51,432 nt of DNA from an uncultured Pseudomonadota bacterium (lineage in GTDB: Bacteria > Pseudomonadota > Gammaproteobacteria > Steroidobacterales > Steroidobacteraceae). The notes beneath the pieces are model-generated. The model was given only the letters and a program-made list of their open reading frames with translations. It did not search any database and was not told the origin of the DNA. The stretch lies in assembly GCA_903938365.1 (NCBI GenBank), contig CAJACZ010000124.1:1-51432 (forward strand), in the 5' to 3' direction. The first letter of the stretch is position 1. Every line of letters starts with the position of its first letter. Of this stretch, positions 7,397-15,889 are shown piece by piece. The translations under genes and the position numbers were made by a program.

Positions 7397-9997
7397 TCAG
7401 AGCACCCGTTCGACCGCAGGCTCGCGCAGGTTGTAGCGCGACGCCATCGCCGCGCCGTAGGCGCCTGCGCACGCGATCAGGATGACGTCGCCTTCCGCCG
7501 TCGAATCCGGCAGCAGCCGGTCGTGCCCGAGCACATCGCCGGTCTCGCAGATCGGCCCGACCACGTCGAACAGCTCGGTCGCCGGAGCGGCCAGTCGCGA
7601 GAGGTTGTGGATGTCGTGATGCGCCCCGTAGAGGGCCGGCCTGATCAGCGAGTTCATGCCGGTCGCGACACCGAGGTAGCGGCTCTCGCCCTTGCGCTTC
7701 GTCTGCGTCACGCGGGCGAGCAGGACGCCCGCCTCGGCCACGACGAACCGCCCGGGCTCCATCCAGAGTTCCAGCTCACCGAGCGACCCGCGCAGCGTAG
7801 CCAGGCGCTCGTCGAGCCGCGCCAGGTCCAGGGCCGGATTGCCGGCCCGATCCGGGATGCCCAGGCCACCGCCGATGTCGAGGAAACACAACGACGGGAA
7901 GTGCTCGCGCAGCGCGGCCAGCACCTGCGCGGTCTCGACCCAGCTTTCGACGTCGAGCACGCCGCTGCCGACATGCGCGTGCAGGCCCACGACCTCGGCA
8001 CCGGCCTGGCGCACCAGGGCGGCGGCTTCGATCACCTCGGCCAGCGGAATACCGAACTTGGAATGCGCACCGCCCGTGCGGACGTGATGGTGATGGCCGC
8101 GTCCGCGGCCCGGATCGAGGCGCAGCAGGATCTCGCGCCCGCGGAACAGCTCGGGCCACTCCCGCAGCGCATGCAGGTTGTCGACCGTCACCCGCAGGCC
8201 CTGCTCCAGCGCCCAGGCGTACTCGTGGCGCGGCGCGAAATTCGGCGTGAACAGGATGCCGTCCGGGCGCAGCCCCGCCACGCTGGCCAGCGCATGCTCG
8301 GCTTCGCCGCGGGAGACGCACTCGATCCCCAGGCCTGCGTCATGCACGACCTGCAGCAGCTGCGCGTTCCAGTTCGCCTTCATGGCATACCAGACCCGGC
8401 TGACCGAACGCAGCGACCGCAGCGCCTGGCACTGCCGCCGCACGGTGGCGCTGTCGTAGACATAGGCCGCGTCCAGGCCCTCCATGAGCGCCAGCAGGCG
8501 TTCCGCGGCGCTTCGCCACCAGCCCCCGGGCGACTCCGCCAGGGCAGTGTCGGTGGCGCCTGAGCGAGGATTGAACAGCTGCTCCCAGGTCGGGCCGAGC
8601 ACGGTATCGGCATGCACGGGACGGACCAGCAGTTCATGCAGCCCCTCGACCAGCCGGTCACCCTGGTCTTCGTCGACGACGAAGGTCAGGTTGAGATCGT
8701 TGGCGGCCTGGCTCACCAGGTAGATGCGCTGCTCGGCGAACAGTTCGAGCGCTTCGCCCAGCTGGTGCAGGATCCCGCGGATGTTGCGACCCACGAGGCT
8801 GACCGAGGCGCAGGGCCCGATGATCTCGACGCGGCACAACGCCCCCAGGTCGCGCTGCAGGGCCTCGAGGGCCGCAGCCTCGAGCGAATTGGCCTGCGGG
8901 TCCAGGGAAACGGTGACGTTGGTCTCGGAGGTCGAGACGAGGTCCACGGACATCCCATGGCTCTTGAACACCTGGAAGGCATCGGCGAGGAACCCGACCT
9001 GATGCCACATGCCCGGGCTGTCCAGCGACACCAGCGTGACGCCCTTCTTGACGCACACCGCCTTGACCTGCGCGGCATCGCTGCCGGGGGCATGGGTCAG
9101 CAGAGTGCCTCCAAGCTCGGGCGCCTGGGTGGCGAACACGTAGAGCGGGATCAGGTATTGCCGCGCGGGCAGGATGCAGCGCGGGTGCAGCACCTTGGCG
9201 CCCGCGGTGGCGATTTCCTGCGCCTCGTCGTACGTCAGCGTGCGCAGCTGCCGGGCCGTCGGCGTCGAGCGCGGATTCGCGCTGAACATGCCGGGCACGT
9301 CGGTCCAGATCTCCAGCCGGCTCGCCTGCAGCCTGGCCGCCAGATACGCGGCCGAGGTGTCGGAGCCGCCGCGCCCGAGCAGCACGGTCTGCCCCTCGTG
9401 ATCGCTGGCGATGAAGCCCTGCGTGATGACCACGGGGGTGAGGGCCGCGAGTCGCTCCCGCAGCGCCGTATCCGGTGCGAAGCCGCAGGTCGCCGACAGG
9501 TAGCCTGCCCGCTCGGTAGCATCCTTGCGTGCCTCTGCACGCAGCATCGTCCGCGCGTCCGCCCAGGTCGTCTCGAGGCCCTGCGCACGCAGGTACAGCG
9601 CACCCAGCTCGGTCGCCATGAGCTCCCCGGTGGACATGACCCGGGCACGGGTGCGGTCGGTGAGCTCACCCATCAGCGCCACCCCGGCGGTGACCTGGCG
9701 CAGTTCGGCAAACCAGCGTTCAAGCGCCGGGTCCGGCTGGACTCCCAGCTGCACGGCCAGCTCGCGATGGCGCTCGAAGATCGCCTCGAGTGCCGGCTCG
9801 TGCTGGCCTGACAGCGCCAGGGCGAGCATCTTCTCGAGACGGTCCGTCACACCGCTGATCGCAGAGTGCACGACCAGCACCCGGGCACCGCCCGTGAGCC
9901 GCGCGCGGCAGATGGTGGCAATGCGCCGCCAGTTCGGCTCGTTGGACACACTCGTCCCGCCGAACTTCAGCACGACCCAGGACGGGTCAATCGTCAT
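7397..9997 (-). CDS. lysAC: Bifunctional aspartate kinase / diaminopimelate decarboxylase
   Basis: An 866-residue fusion of the first and last enzymes of lysine synthesis. The N-terminal aspartokinase has VVLKFGGTSVSN (Lys11), GRGGSDTSA and, from about 310 to 460, paired ACT domains (VTLVSLDSPGMWH, TSETNVTVSLD) that normally bind the feedback amino acid. The C-terminal half is a fold-III PLP decarboxylase: Schiff-base lysine in YAMKAN (Lys540), HAHVGSG, and the CETGD active-site motif near the end. Such fusions are known from xanthomonads. I use the ATG at 9997 because RC bases just upstream give GGAGAGG as ribosome site; a start at 10030 would add 11 residues. It probably shares a promoter with the small gene upstream. 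Confidence 0.93.
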   Translation of the reverse strand: MTIDPSWVVLKFGGTSVSNEPNWRRIATICRARLTGGARVLVVHSAISGVTDRLEKMLALALSGQHEPALEAIFERHRELAVQLGVQPDPALERWFAELRQVTAGVALMGELTDRTRARVMSTGELMATELGALYLRAQGLETTWADARTMLRAEARKDATERAGYLSATCGFAPDTALRERLAALTPVVITQGFIASDHEGQTVLLGRGGSDTSAAYLAARLQASRLEIWTDVPGMFSANPRSTPTARQLRTLTYDEAQEIATAGAKVLHPRCILPARQYLIPLYVFATQAPELGGTLLTHAPGSDAAQVKAVCVKKGVTLVSLDSPGMWHQVGFLADAFQVFKSHGMSVDLVSTSETNVTVSLDPQANSLEAAALEALQRDLGALCRVEIIGPCASVSLVGRNIRGILHQLGEALELFAEQRIYLVSQAANDLNLTFVVDEDQGDRLVEGLHELLVRPVHADTVLGPTWEQLFNPRSGATDTALAESPGGWWRSAAERLLALMEGLDAAYVYDSATVRRQCQALRSLRSVSRVWYAMKANWNAQLLQVVHDAGLGIECVSRGEAEHALASVAGLRPDGILFTPNFAPRHEYAWALEQGLRVTVDNLHALREWPELFRGREILLRLDPGRGRGHHHHVRTGGAHSKFGIPLAEVIEAAALVRQAGAEVVGLHAHVGSGVLDVESWVETAQVLAALREHFPSLCFLDIGGGLGIPDRAGNPALDLARLDERLATLRGSLGELELWMEPGRFVVAEAGVLLARVTQTKRKGESRYLGVATGMNSLIRPALYGAHHDIHNLSRLAAPATELFDVVGPICETGDVLGHDRLLPDSTAEGDVILIACAGAYGAAMASRYNLREPAVERVL

Positions 9998-10010
9998 GAT
10001 GGCCTCTCCG

Positions 10011-10050
10011 GAGCCGGCGGGCTCGCGCAATGAGGGCGCGCAGGGCGCCC
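10011..10050 (-). other. Paired inverted repeats in the leader of lysAC
   Basis: Between the small acidic-protein gene and lysAC lie two perfect inverted repeats: GGGCGC-5-GCGCCC at 10034-10050 and GAGCC-4-GGCTC at 10011-10024. Neither is followed by a T-run, and the gap (66 bases) is far too short for a lysine riboswitch. They could be RNA-stabilising or attenuating hairpins, or chance in GC-rich DNA. Confidence 0.35.
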
Positions 10051-10063
10051 GGAAGACGATGAG

Positions 10064-10291
10064 CTAGAGCTCGTCGTCGTAAAACTCGCGAAGGTCCTTC
10101 TCGAGCTGCTTGTCGGCCAGCACTTCCTCGAGTTTGCTCCACGCCGCCTTGCCGCGTTTCCCTGGCGTCGGCTTCGCACGCCGGTCGACCCGGTCGAGGA
10201 AGCGATCGTAGTCGGTGTTCTCTTCCTGGGGCGCGTTCTCGCCAAGAAAATCGTCGTCGAGGTCGAAGCTCTCGGTATCTCTCTCGGACAT
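10064..10291 (-). CDS. Small acidic conserved protein, PA3496-like
   Basis: A 75-residue hydrophilic protein with an acidic N-terminal half (FDLDDDFLGEN, EENTDYDRFLD), a central basic patch (RRAKPTPGKRGK) and a C-terminal helix WSKLEEVLADKQLEKDLREFYDDEL-like segment (about 51-75). This resembles the short PA3496-type proteins of Pseudomonas and relatives, sometimes described as putative envelope-integrity proteins; that name is from memory and the biochemical function is unknown. No signal peptide or membrane segment. It is preceded by a good sigma-70 promoter and followed after 66 bases by lysAC in the same direction, so the two are probably cotranscribed. The only start in frame is the ATG at 10291. 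Confidence 0.7.
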   Translation of the reverse strand: MSERDTESFDLDDDFLGENAPQEENTDYDRFLDRVDRRAKPTPGKRGKAAWSKLEEVLADKQLEKDLREFYDDEL

Positions 10292-10315
10292 TTCTTTCGC
10301 TCTAATCCTTATGAA

Positions 10316-10332
10316 TCAGCAGGTTATGCTGA
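10316..10332 (-). other. Inverted repeat in the 5' leader of the small acidic-protein gene
   Basis: TCAGCA-5-TGCTGA is a perfect 6-base inverted repeat lying about 17 bases downstream of the predicted transcription start and about 25 bases before the start codon. It could be an mRNA hairpin or an operator for a dimeric regulator. No family can be assigned. Confidence 0.35.
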
Positions 10333-10355
10333 AATCCGGGGTTCGGAAGGCCGGA

Positions 10356-10383
10356 ACTATAACCAAATCACATGTCTTGGCAA
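10356..10383 (-). promoter_or_regulatory. Sigma-70 promoter for the small acidic-protein gene and lysAC
   Basis: On the minus strand TTGCCA (10378-10383) and TATAGT (10356-10361) are separated by 16 bases, matching the -35 and -10 consensus at 5 of 6 positions each, in a locally AT-richer patch. The predicted start is near 10349, giving a leader of about 58 bases. It begins immediately after the stop codon of the upstream SAM hydrolase gene, so that gene and lysAC are likely separately transcribed. Confidence 0.65.
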
Positions 10384-10385
10384 GC

Positions 10386-11201
10386 TCAGGCGTGCCGGAC
10401 TGCGTCCCGAACCACGACCGGAGCACCCCTCGAGAGCCCCAGGGCGTCCGCTGCATTGCCCTCGGCGAGGGCGATTTCGAGCACCCCGAACGAGTTCACG
10501 AGCGCCAGGTACTGGCCGGGCTGCGCGTCGCCGTAAGTGCGCCTCAGGGGAAACACCCCGCTGCCGGCGTACACGTGTGGCTCGACCAGACCCTGCAGGA
10601 ACCGCGCATCGATGTTGCTGATGAGGTTGCCGAAATGATCGATGGTGATCACCGTGCCCGTCACCGCACCACTGCTGGCCACCGGCTCGTCGACCCAGGC
10701 CGGAGTCAGCGTCGTCACCCTCGGGCCGAGATCGGCGGGCAGGCACCGGCCGGCCGCAAGCTCCGCGGCCAGCGGCGCGAAGATATCGCGACCATGGAAC
10801 GTCGCGCTCGGACGCGGCAGCCCGAAGCGCTGCAGGACGCGCGGGTCGAGGTGGCGCAGGACCGCATCGGGCCGGATCGCAACCACGGCGCCCAGCAGCC
10901 CGTTGTCCGGCGCCAGGAAGACGTGCCCTGCCGCCTCGACGATGGCGATGTCGCGCGCGGTGCCCACGCCGGGGTCCACCACGGCGACGTGCACGGTACC
11001 GGACGGGAAGTAGCCGAAGGAGCGCGCGAGCCAGAACCCGGCCTCGGCGGGCCAGTGCACCAGGGTCTCGTGGGTCAGGTCGACGATCCGCGCCGCCGGG
11101 AAGCGATCGAGGATGCGGCCCTTGACCACCCCGACGAAGGGATCGCGCAGGCCGAAGTCGGTGGTCAGGGTGATCACCCCGCTGCAGCGCAGACCGTCCA
11201 T
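10386..11201 (-). CDS. SAM hydroxide adenosyltransferase (SAM hydrolase, DUF62 family)
   Basis: A 271-residue member of the fluorinase/chlorinase-related family whose ordinary members use water to split S-adenosylmethionine into adenosine and methionine. Family landmarks: ITLTTDFGLRDPFVGVVKG near the N-terminus, VHVAVVDPGVG, LAPDNGLLGAV, FHGRDIFAP, and the C-terminal-domain motif IDHFGNLISNI. The chlorinase/fluorinase-specific loop is not apparent, so hydrolase is the most likely activity. The start ATG at 11201 has GGAGG five bases upstream; the very long open extension of this frame (to 14702) is an antisense shadow of the next gene. It is divergent from the spermidine-synthase-like gene with 60 bases between. 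The physiological purpose of these enzymes is not settled. Confidence 0.88.
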   Translation of the reverse strand: MDGLRCSGVITLTTDFGLRDPFVGVVKGRILDRFPAARIVDLTHETLVHWPAEAGFWLARSFGYFPSGTVHVAVVDPGVGTARDIAIVEAAGHVFLAPDNGLLGAVVAIRPDAVLRHLDPRVLQRFGLPRPSATFHGRDIFAPLAAELAAGRCLPADLGPRVTTLTPAWVDEPVASSGAVTGTVITIDHFGNLISNIDARFLQGLVEPHVYAGSGVFPLRRTYGDAQPGQYLALVNSFGVLEIALAEGNAADALGLSRGAPVVVRDAVRHA

Positions 11202-11224
11202 GTCATCCTCCGGATTGGGGCGGT

Positions 11225-11253
11225 TTGACAATCCGCACCCGGGCAGGCACAAA
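11225..11253 (+). promoter_or_regulatory. Possible weak promoter for the spermidine-synthase-like gene
   Basis: The 60-base divergent spacer holds a perfect -35 TTGACA at 11225-11230 on the plus strand, but at 17 bases the -10 is only CACAAA (3 of 6). If used, transcription would start almost at the ATG at 11262, which also lacks a ribosome-binding sequence, so the message could be near-leaderless. Weak evidence. Confidence 0.3.
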
Positions 11254-11261
11254 GCCCGACC

Positions 11262-14200
11262 ATGTCTGCATCGTCCCGAGCTGTCAAATCCACGCACCAG
11301 GCCCCTGGCGACCTGCTGGTCCTGGTGCTGTGCTTCTTCCTGAGCGGCCTGGCGGCGCTGGTGTACCAGATCGCGTGGACGCGTGAATTCGCGCTCGTGT
11401 TCGGCACCTCGGAACTGGCGGTCGCCACGGTGCTCGCGGCGTACATGGGTGGCCTCGCGTTCGGCGCCTGGCTGGTCGAACGACTGCTGCCGCGGGTGAC
11501 CCGACCGGTCTTCGTGTACGCGGGCCTGGAACTCGGCATCGCCCTCAGCGCCGTGCTGCTGGTGCCGGCGTTGCTGCTGGCGAGCCGCCACCTGCTGACC
11601 GTCTGGTTCGGGGGCCAGCCGTCGCCACCGTCGAGCGACGATGTGTCGACCGCGGTCTTTCACCTGGTCAGCGCCTTCGTGGCGCTCGCCATTCCCACCA
11701 CGCTGATGGGCGCCACCCTGCCGCTGCTCGCGCGACATGCCGTGGCGGAGCGGGAACAGATCGGACGGCGAATCGGGCTGCTCTACGCAGCCAACACCGC
11801 GGGCGCGGTCTGCGGGGCGCTCGCCACGGCCTTCGCGCTGCTGCCGACGCTGGGCCTGCAGCGCAGCGTCTGGGTGGCGGCGGGGCTGAACCTCGTGGTC
11901 TTCCTGCTTGCCGCGCGGCTCGTGCAGCGCAGCCCCGATGCGCGGCAGCCGCCCGGCGCAGCCCGCCCCGGGCAGCCCATCGCCCGCGCTGCCTTTCCGC
12001 TGGGTCGACCTCCGGGACACGCCTGGGTGCTGCCGCTGATGCTGCTGTCGGGCGCAGTGTCGTTCACGCACGAGGTGCTGTGGACCCGCATGCTGTCGCA
12101 GATCGTCGGCAGCAGCATCTACGCGTTCGGCGTCATGGTGGGCAGCTTCCTCGCGGGCATCGCGATCGGCGGTGCCGCGGGGGCGCTGATCGCGCGCGAC
12201 CGGGAGCGCTCGGTGTCGGCGCTCGCGGCGGCACTGCTGGCGGGCGGCGTCTGGGCGGCGGTCGCCTTCTTCCTGCTGGACCGGCTGGTGCCGGAGCAGG
12301 CGGGTCTCTCGAAGAACGTCTTCTTCGGCTTTGCGCTGCTGCTGCCGCTGACCATCGCGATAGGCATCACCTACCCCCTCGCCGTGCGCATCCTCGCTGA
12401 TCGGCCGGAGGATGCCGCGCCCGCCAGCGCCCGCGTCTATGCGTGGAACACCCTGGGCGGCATCCTCGGTTCGCTCGCCGCCGGCTTCGTCATCATCCCC
12501 GCGTTGCGCTACGAAGGGACGATCCGGCTCGCCGCCTCCGCCAGCGTCGTGCTGGCGGTGCTGGCGCTGATGCTCCTCGAGCGCCGGCGGGCCTGGGTCG
12601 TGGGCTCGGTCGCCGCAGTCGCGCTGGCGGGATTCCTCGCCTTCCGTCCGGGGCCACCCGAACGACTGCTGCTCGCCTCGCCGCTCAGCGTCAGCAAGGG
12701 CGGCACCATCCTGTATTACGACGTCGGCCGGAGCGCCAGCGTAGTGCTGCTGCAGCAGGACGGGGGCCTGGTGCTGCGCACCAACGGACTGCCCGAGGCG
12801 CTGATGGACACTCCGGGGATGCCGCCGCGGTTCAGCGGCGAGTTCTGGATGTCCTCGCTCGCGGTCCTCGCCGCACCCGAGGCGCAGGACATGCTCATCG
12901 TGGGCTTCGGGGGCGGTGTCGTGGTGGAAGGCGTGCCGCCGTCGGTACGCAACATCGACGTGATCGAACTCGAGCCGAGGGTCATCGACGCCAACCGCGA
13001 GACCCGCGGGCTGCGCAAGTTCGATCCTCTCGGCGACCCCCGCGTGCGCGTGATCACCAACGACGCCCGTGGCGCACTCGCACTGAGCGACCGCCGCTAC
13101 GATGCGATCGTGTCGCAGCCCTCGCACCCCTGGACCGCGGGCGCTTCGCACCTCTACACGCACGAATTCATGATGCTCGCGAACCAGCGACTCGCCGATG
13201 GCGGCGTCTTCGTGCAGTGGATGAACGTCGCGTTCCTGGACGAACCGCTGCTGCGCTCGCTCACCGCCACGCTGATCGATGTGTTCGGCCACGCCAGGAT
13301 CTACCGACCGGACCCCAGCACGCTGGTATTCGTCGCGTCGCGCGCAGCACTGCAGACCGAGGAACGTCTGCTCGCGCGTGGCGGCGCGCCGCTGAGCGTC
13401 ACGCCCGCGCATTACGCGCGGTTCGGCATCAACACGGTCGAGGACCTGGTGGTGGCGCTCGCCGCCGATGAGGAAGGGGCCGCCGGACTGGCCGCTGGCG
13501 CAGCGATCATCACCGACGACAACAACCGCATGGCGACCTCCAGCGTGTTCGAACTCGGTCGCGGCCTGAGTCCGGATGCGACCGGGCGGGTGCTGGCGCC
13601 CTACGATCCGCTGCAGCGCGGTGCCGCCTGGATCTACCAGGGACCTCTCGGCGCTGCGCTCGACTTCGGCTACATCGGTCGCCGCCAGATGTTCTTCCGC
13701 AACATCGATGCGAGCTCCGCCGACCGGATCCGGCGCATGCTTCCGCACACCCCCGATCCTGCGGCCCGGCAGTACCTGCAGACGGTGCTGATCGCGGCAG
13801 GCGGCGCGGGCGAACGCTCGCGGGCCTTTGCCCGCGAGGCGATGTCTGCCCGGCCCGACAGCCCCCTGCTCGGCTACTCCTGGCTGCAGACCCAGCTGGG
13901 CCAGATCGCCCGCGGCGCAGTGACGTCCGAAGCGGCCGCGACGATCTCGCGGCTGCCGCCGAGTGCGCAGGCCTCGCTGCGCGGCTCGCAACTGATGGTC
14001 CAGGGGAAATTCCAGGACCTGGCCGCCATGGATGACCTGCTCGCCGAGGCACGCTGGACCGACCTCTGGTACCTGGATGCATTGCTGCTGCGCGCCGAAT
14101 GGCGCTCGCGGGTCTCCAATCCCGAGGTGCGCAGCCGTCTGTCGGACCAGGCCATCGCGCTGGTGGATCGCGCCGTGGTGGTACAGCCCAGCCTGCCGAT

Positions 14201-14453
14201 GTTCGCCGTGCGAGCCCGCGCGGCGCTCAGCGCGGACCGTCCCGACGTGCTGCTCGAATCGGTGGCGAGTGTCGCGCAATGGACAGTCGCCACGGCCGCC
14301 GGGGGCAACGCCGCGCTGCGCGCGCGCTCGCGCGCCTCGCTGGAGGAACTGGCGCGCCTCCTCGACAAACAGGAACCCGACCCGCGCGTGAATGCGGTAC
14401 GCCTCGCCGAAGTACGCGCAGGAATCCAGGACGCCATCCGGAGCCTCACATGA
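11262..14453 (+). CDS. Fused membrane transporter-like / spermidine-synthase-like protein
   Basis: A 1063-residue three-part protein. Residues about 15-465 hold roughly a dozen hydrophobic segments (for example LLVLVLCFFLSGLAALVYQI and the run near 415-465). Residues about 480-740 form a Rossmann methyltransferase-like spermidine-synthase domain with the nucleotide loop VGFGGG (548-552 region), acidic IELEPRVID, and YDAIVSQPSHPW followed by HLYTHEFMML. In true spermidine synthases the equivalent loop carries a catalytic Asp; here residue 619 is Gln, so aminopropyl transfer is doubtful. Residues about 790-1063 are helical and TPR-like. Such fusions are widespread and uncharacterised. The S41 lipoprotein gene overlaps its stop by ATGA, suggesting a joint envelope role. 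No ribosome site is seen. Confidence 0.82.
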   Translation: MSASSRAVKSTHQAPGDLLVLVLCFFLSGLAALVYQIAWTREFALVFGTSELAVATVLAAYMGGLAFGAWLVERLLPRVTRPVFVYAGLELGIALSAVLLVPALLLASRHLLTVWFGGQPSPPSSDDVSTAVFHLVSAFVALAIPTTLMGATLPLLARHAVAEREQIGRRIGLLYAANTAGAVCGALATAFALLPTLGLQRSVWVAAGLNLVVFLLAARLVQRSPDARQPPGAARPGQPIARAAFPLGRPPGHAWVLPLMLLSGAVSFTHEVLWTRMLSQIVGSSIYAFGVMVGSFLAGIAIGGAAGALIARDRERSVSALAAALLAGGVWAAVAFFLLDRLVPEQAGLSKNVFFGFALLLPLTIAIGITYPLAVRILADRPEDAAPASARVYAWNTLGGILGSLAAGFVIIPALRYEGTIRLAASASVVLAVLALMLLERRRAWVVGSVAAVALAGFLAFRPGPPERLLLASPLSVSKGGTILYYDVGRSASVVLLQQDGGLVLRTNGLPEALMDTPGMPPRFSGEFWMSSLAVLAAPEAQDMLIVGFGGGVVVEGVPPSVRNIDVIELEPRVIDANRETRGLRKFDPLGDPRVRVITNDARGALALSDRRYDAIVSQPSHPWTAGASHLYTHEFMMLANQRLADGGVFVQWMNVAFLDEPLLRSLTATLIDVFGHARIYRPDPSTLVFVASRAALQTEERLLARGGAPLSVTPAHYARFGINTVEDLVVALAADEEGAAGLAAGAAIITDDNNRMATSSVFELGRGLSPDATGRVLAPYDPLQRGAAWIYQGPLGAALDFGYIGRRQMFFRNIDASSADRIRRMLPHTPDPAARQYLQTVLIAAGGAGERSRAFAREAMSARPDSPLLGYSWLQTQLGQIARGAVTSEAAATISRLPPSAQASLRGSQLMVQGKFQDLAAMDDLLAEARWTDLWYLDALLLRAEWRSRVSNPEVRSRLSDQAIALVDRAVVVQPSLPMFAVRARAALSADRPDVLLESVASVAQWTVATAAGGNAALRARSRASLEELARLLDKQEPDPRVNAVRLAEVRAGIQDAIRSLT

Positions 14454-15889
14454 CATTGAACCCACTCCGCGCGCTCGCCGCGCTGTCCTGCGCGCTGCTG
14501 GTGGTGGCCTGTGGCGGCAAGGGGATCGACTCCGCGCCGACCGCCCCGCCGAGCGGGGGCGCCGATTGCGGGAACCCGCGCCTGAAGCAGTTCGTGCTGG
14601 ACGCCACCCAGTCGTGGTACCTGTTTCCCGAACTGCTGCCCGCAAGCCCGAACCCGGCGGCCTACGCCACGCCCGGCGAACTGCTCGATGCGCTGACAGC
14701 ACGCGCGCGCAGCGAGGGCAAGGACCGGTTCTTCAGCGGCATCACGGGCATCGCCGCCGAGAACGCCCTGCTGCAGGGCCAGTCAGCGGGCTTTGGCCTG
14801 ACCTTCCTGACCCGGGGCAGCGCCGTCCTGGTCGGCCAGGTGTTCGAGAATTCCGCGGCCTCCGACGCCGGCCTTGCGCGCGGGGACTCGCTGCTCGCCG
14901 TGGGCACGACGTCCGCGAACATGGTGCCGATCGCCCAGATTCTCGCCAGCAGCGGCGGCCTGAGCGAAGCACTGGGGCCGTCGACCCCGGGCACGGTGCG
15001 CGTGCTGCGCTGGAGCAACCTCGCCGGGACCGTGTTCGAGAAGTCGATCACCAAGCGCTCTTTCGACCTGAACGCGGTGCCGGCTTCGGGCGTCCGGGTG
15101 CTGACCCGCGCCGATGGCAGCCGGGTCGGCCACCTCACGCTGCGTTCCTTCGTCGCCGATCCGGCGGCCAGCGGCCAGCCGGCCAACCTCGTGGCGCTGC
15201 GCAACGCGTTCGCCCAGTTCGGGTCCCAGGGCGTGCGCGAGGTGATCATCGACCTGCGCTACAACGGCGGCGGACTGGTGTCGATTGCGGAACTCCTGCT
15301 CAACCTGCTGGCCGGGGACCGCGAAAGCCAGGTGTCTTACGCCACGCGGCTCAACGCGAGCAAGGCATCCCAGCAGGAGACGGCGCGCTTCGTGCGCCAG
15401 CCGCAGACCGTCCCCACGCTGCGGGTCGCATTCATCGTCACCGGCGCCAGTGCGTCCGCGAGCGAACTGGTGGTCAATTCGATGGTCCCGTATGCACGTA
15501 CGGCCGTCATCGGCACGCGCACTTTCGGCAAGCCGGTGGGCCAGTTCGCCTTCGACGTCGCCGAATGCGATTTCCGCGTGCGTCTGGTCACGTTCAAGTC
15601 GGTCAACCGGGACGGTGATGGCGACTATTACCAGGGTCTGCCCTATGCGGCCTACACCAACGCCGGCGGCGCCGCCTGCGCAGCAAGCGACGACCTGACG
15701 CGCGCTCCGGGCGACCCCCTGGAAGCCATGACCTCGGAGGCGCTCGCGTGGCTGGGTTCGCCGACTGGTGCGTGCCGGGCCGGCAACATCGCCGGCGGCG
15801 GCGACACGCTCGGCCTCGAGTTCGCCGAAGAGGCCGCGCCGGAGACTCCGCGCGACCTGCTGCAGTACTACCTGCCCGGCACTTACTGA
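14450..15889 (+). CDS. S41-family (tail-specific protease-like) lipoprotein
   Basis: A 479-residue exported protein. The N-terminus has a lipoprotein signal (ALSCALLVVAC, lipid-acceptor Cys near 21), so it should be membrane-anchored facing the periplasm. Residues about 100-195 look like a degenerate PDZ domain (VGQVFENSAASDAGLARGDSL). The C-terminal-processing-protease core follows: HLTLRSF, IIDLRYNGGG, and the likely Ser/Lys dyad Ser338 in GASASASELVV and Lys361 in TFGKPVGQ; the 23-residue spacing fits the family (about 25 in Tsp). The target is unknown. The start ATG overlaps the stop of the spermidine-synthase-like gene by four bases. Its 3' end overlaps the convergent lipocalin-like gene by seven bases. 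Confidence 0.85.
   Translation: MTLNPLRALAALSCALLVVACGGKGIDSAPTAPPSGGADCGNPRLKQFVLDATQSWYLFPELLPASPNPAAYATPGELLDALTARARSEGKDRFFSGITGIAAENALLQGQSAGFGLTFLTRGSAVLVGQVFENSAASDAGLARGDSLLAVGTTSANMVPIAQILASSGGLSEALGPSTPGTVRVLRWSNLAGTVFEKSITKRSFDLNAVPASGVRVLTRADGSRVGHLTLRSFVADPAASGQPANLVALRNAFAQFGSQGVREVIIDLRYNGGGLVSIAELLLNLLAGDRESQVSYATRLNASKASQQETARFVRQPQTVPTLRVAFIVTGASASASELVVNSMVPYARTAVIGTRTFGKPVGQFAFDVAECDFRVRLVTFKSVNRDGDGDYYQGLPYAAYTNAGGAACAASDDLTRAPGDPLEAMTSEALAWLGSPTGACRAGNIAGGGDTLGLEFAEEAAPETPRDLLQYYLPGTY

Noticed and set aside
9998-10063. Lysine riboswitch or attenuator before lysAC
   Set aside because: The gap is 66 bases, far shorter than a lysine riboswitch, and no Lys-rich leader peptide is present; only short hairpins remain.
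11202-14702. Huge minus-strand extension of the SAM hydrolase reading frame, antisense to the spermidine-synthase-like gene
   Set aside because: It has no recognisable domain, is rich in Arg/His/Gln as expected for the complement of GC-rich coding DNA, and the real start at 11201 has a good ribosome site.
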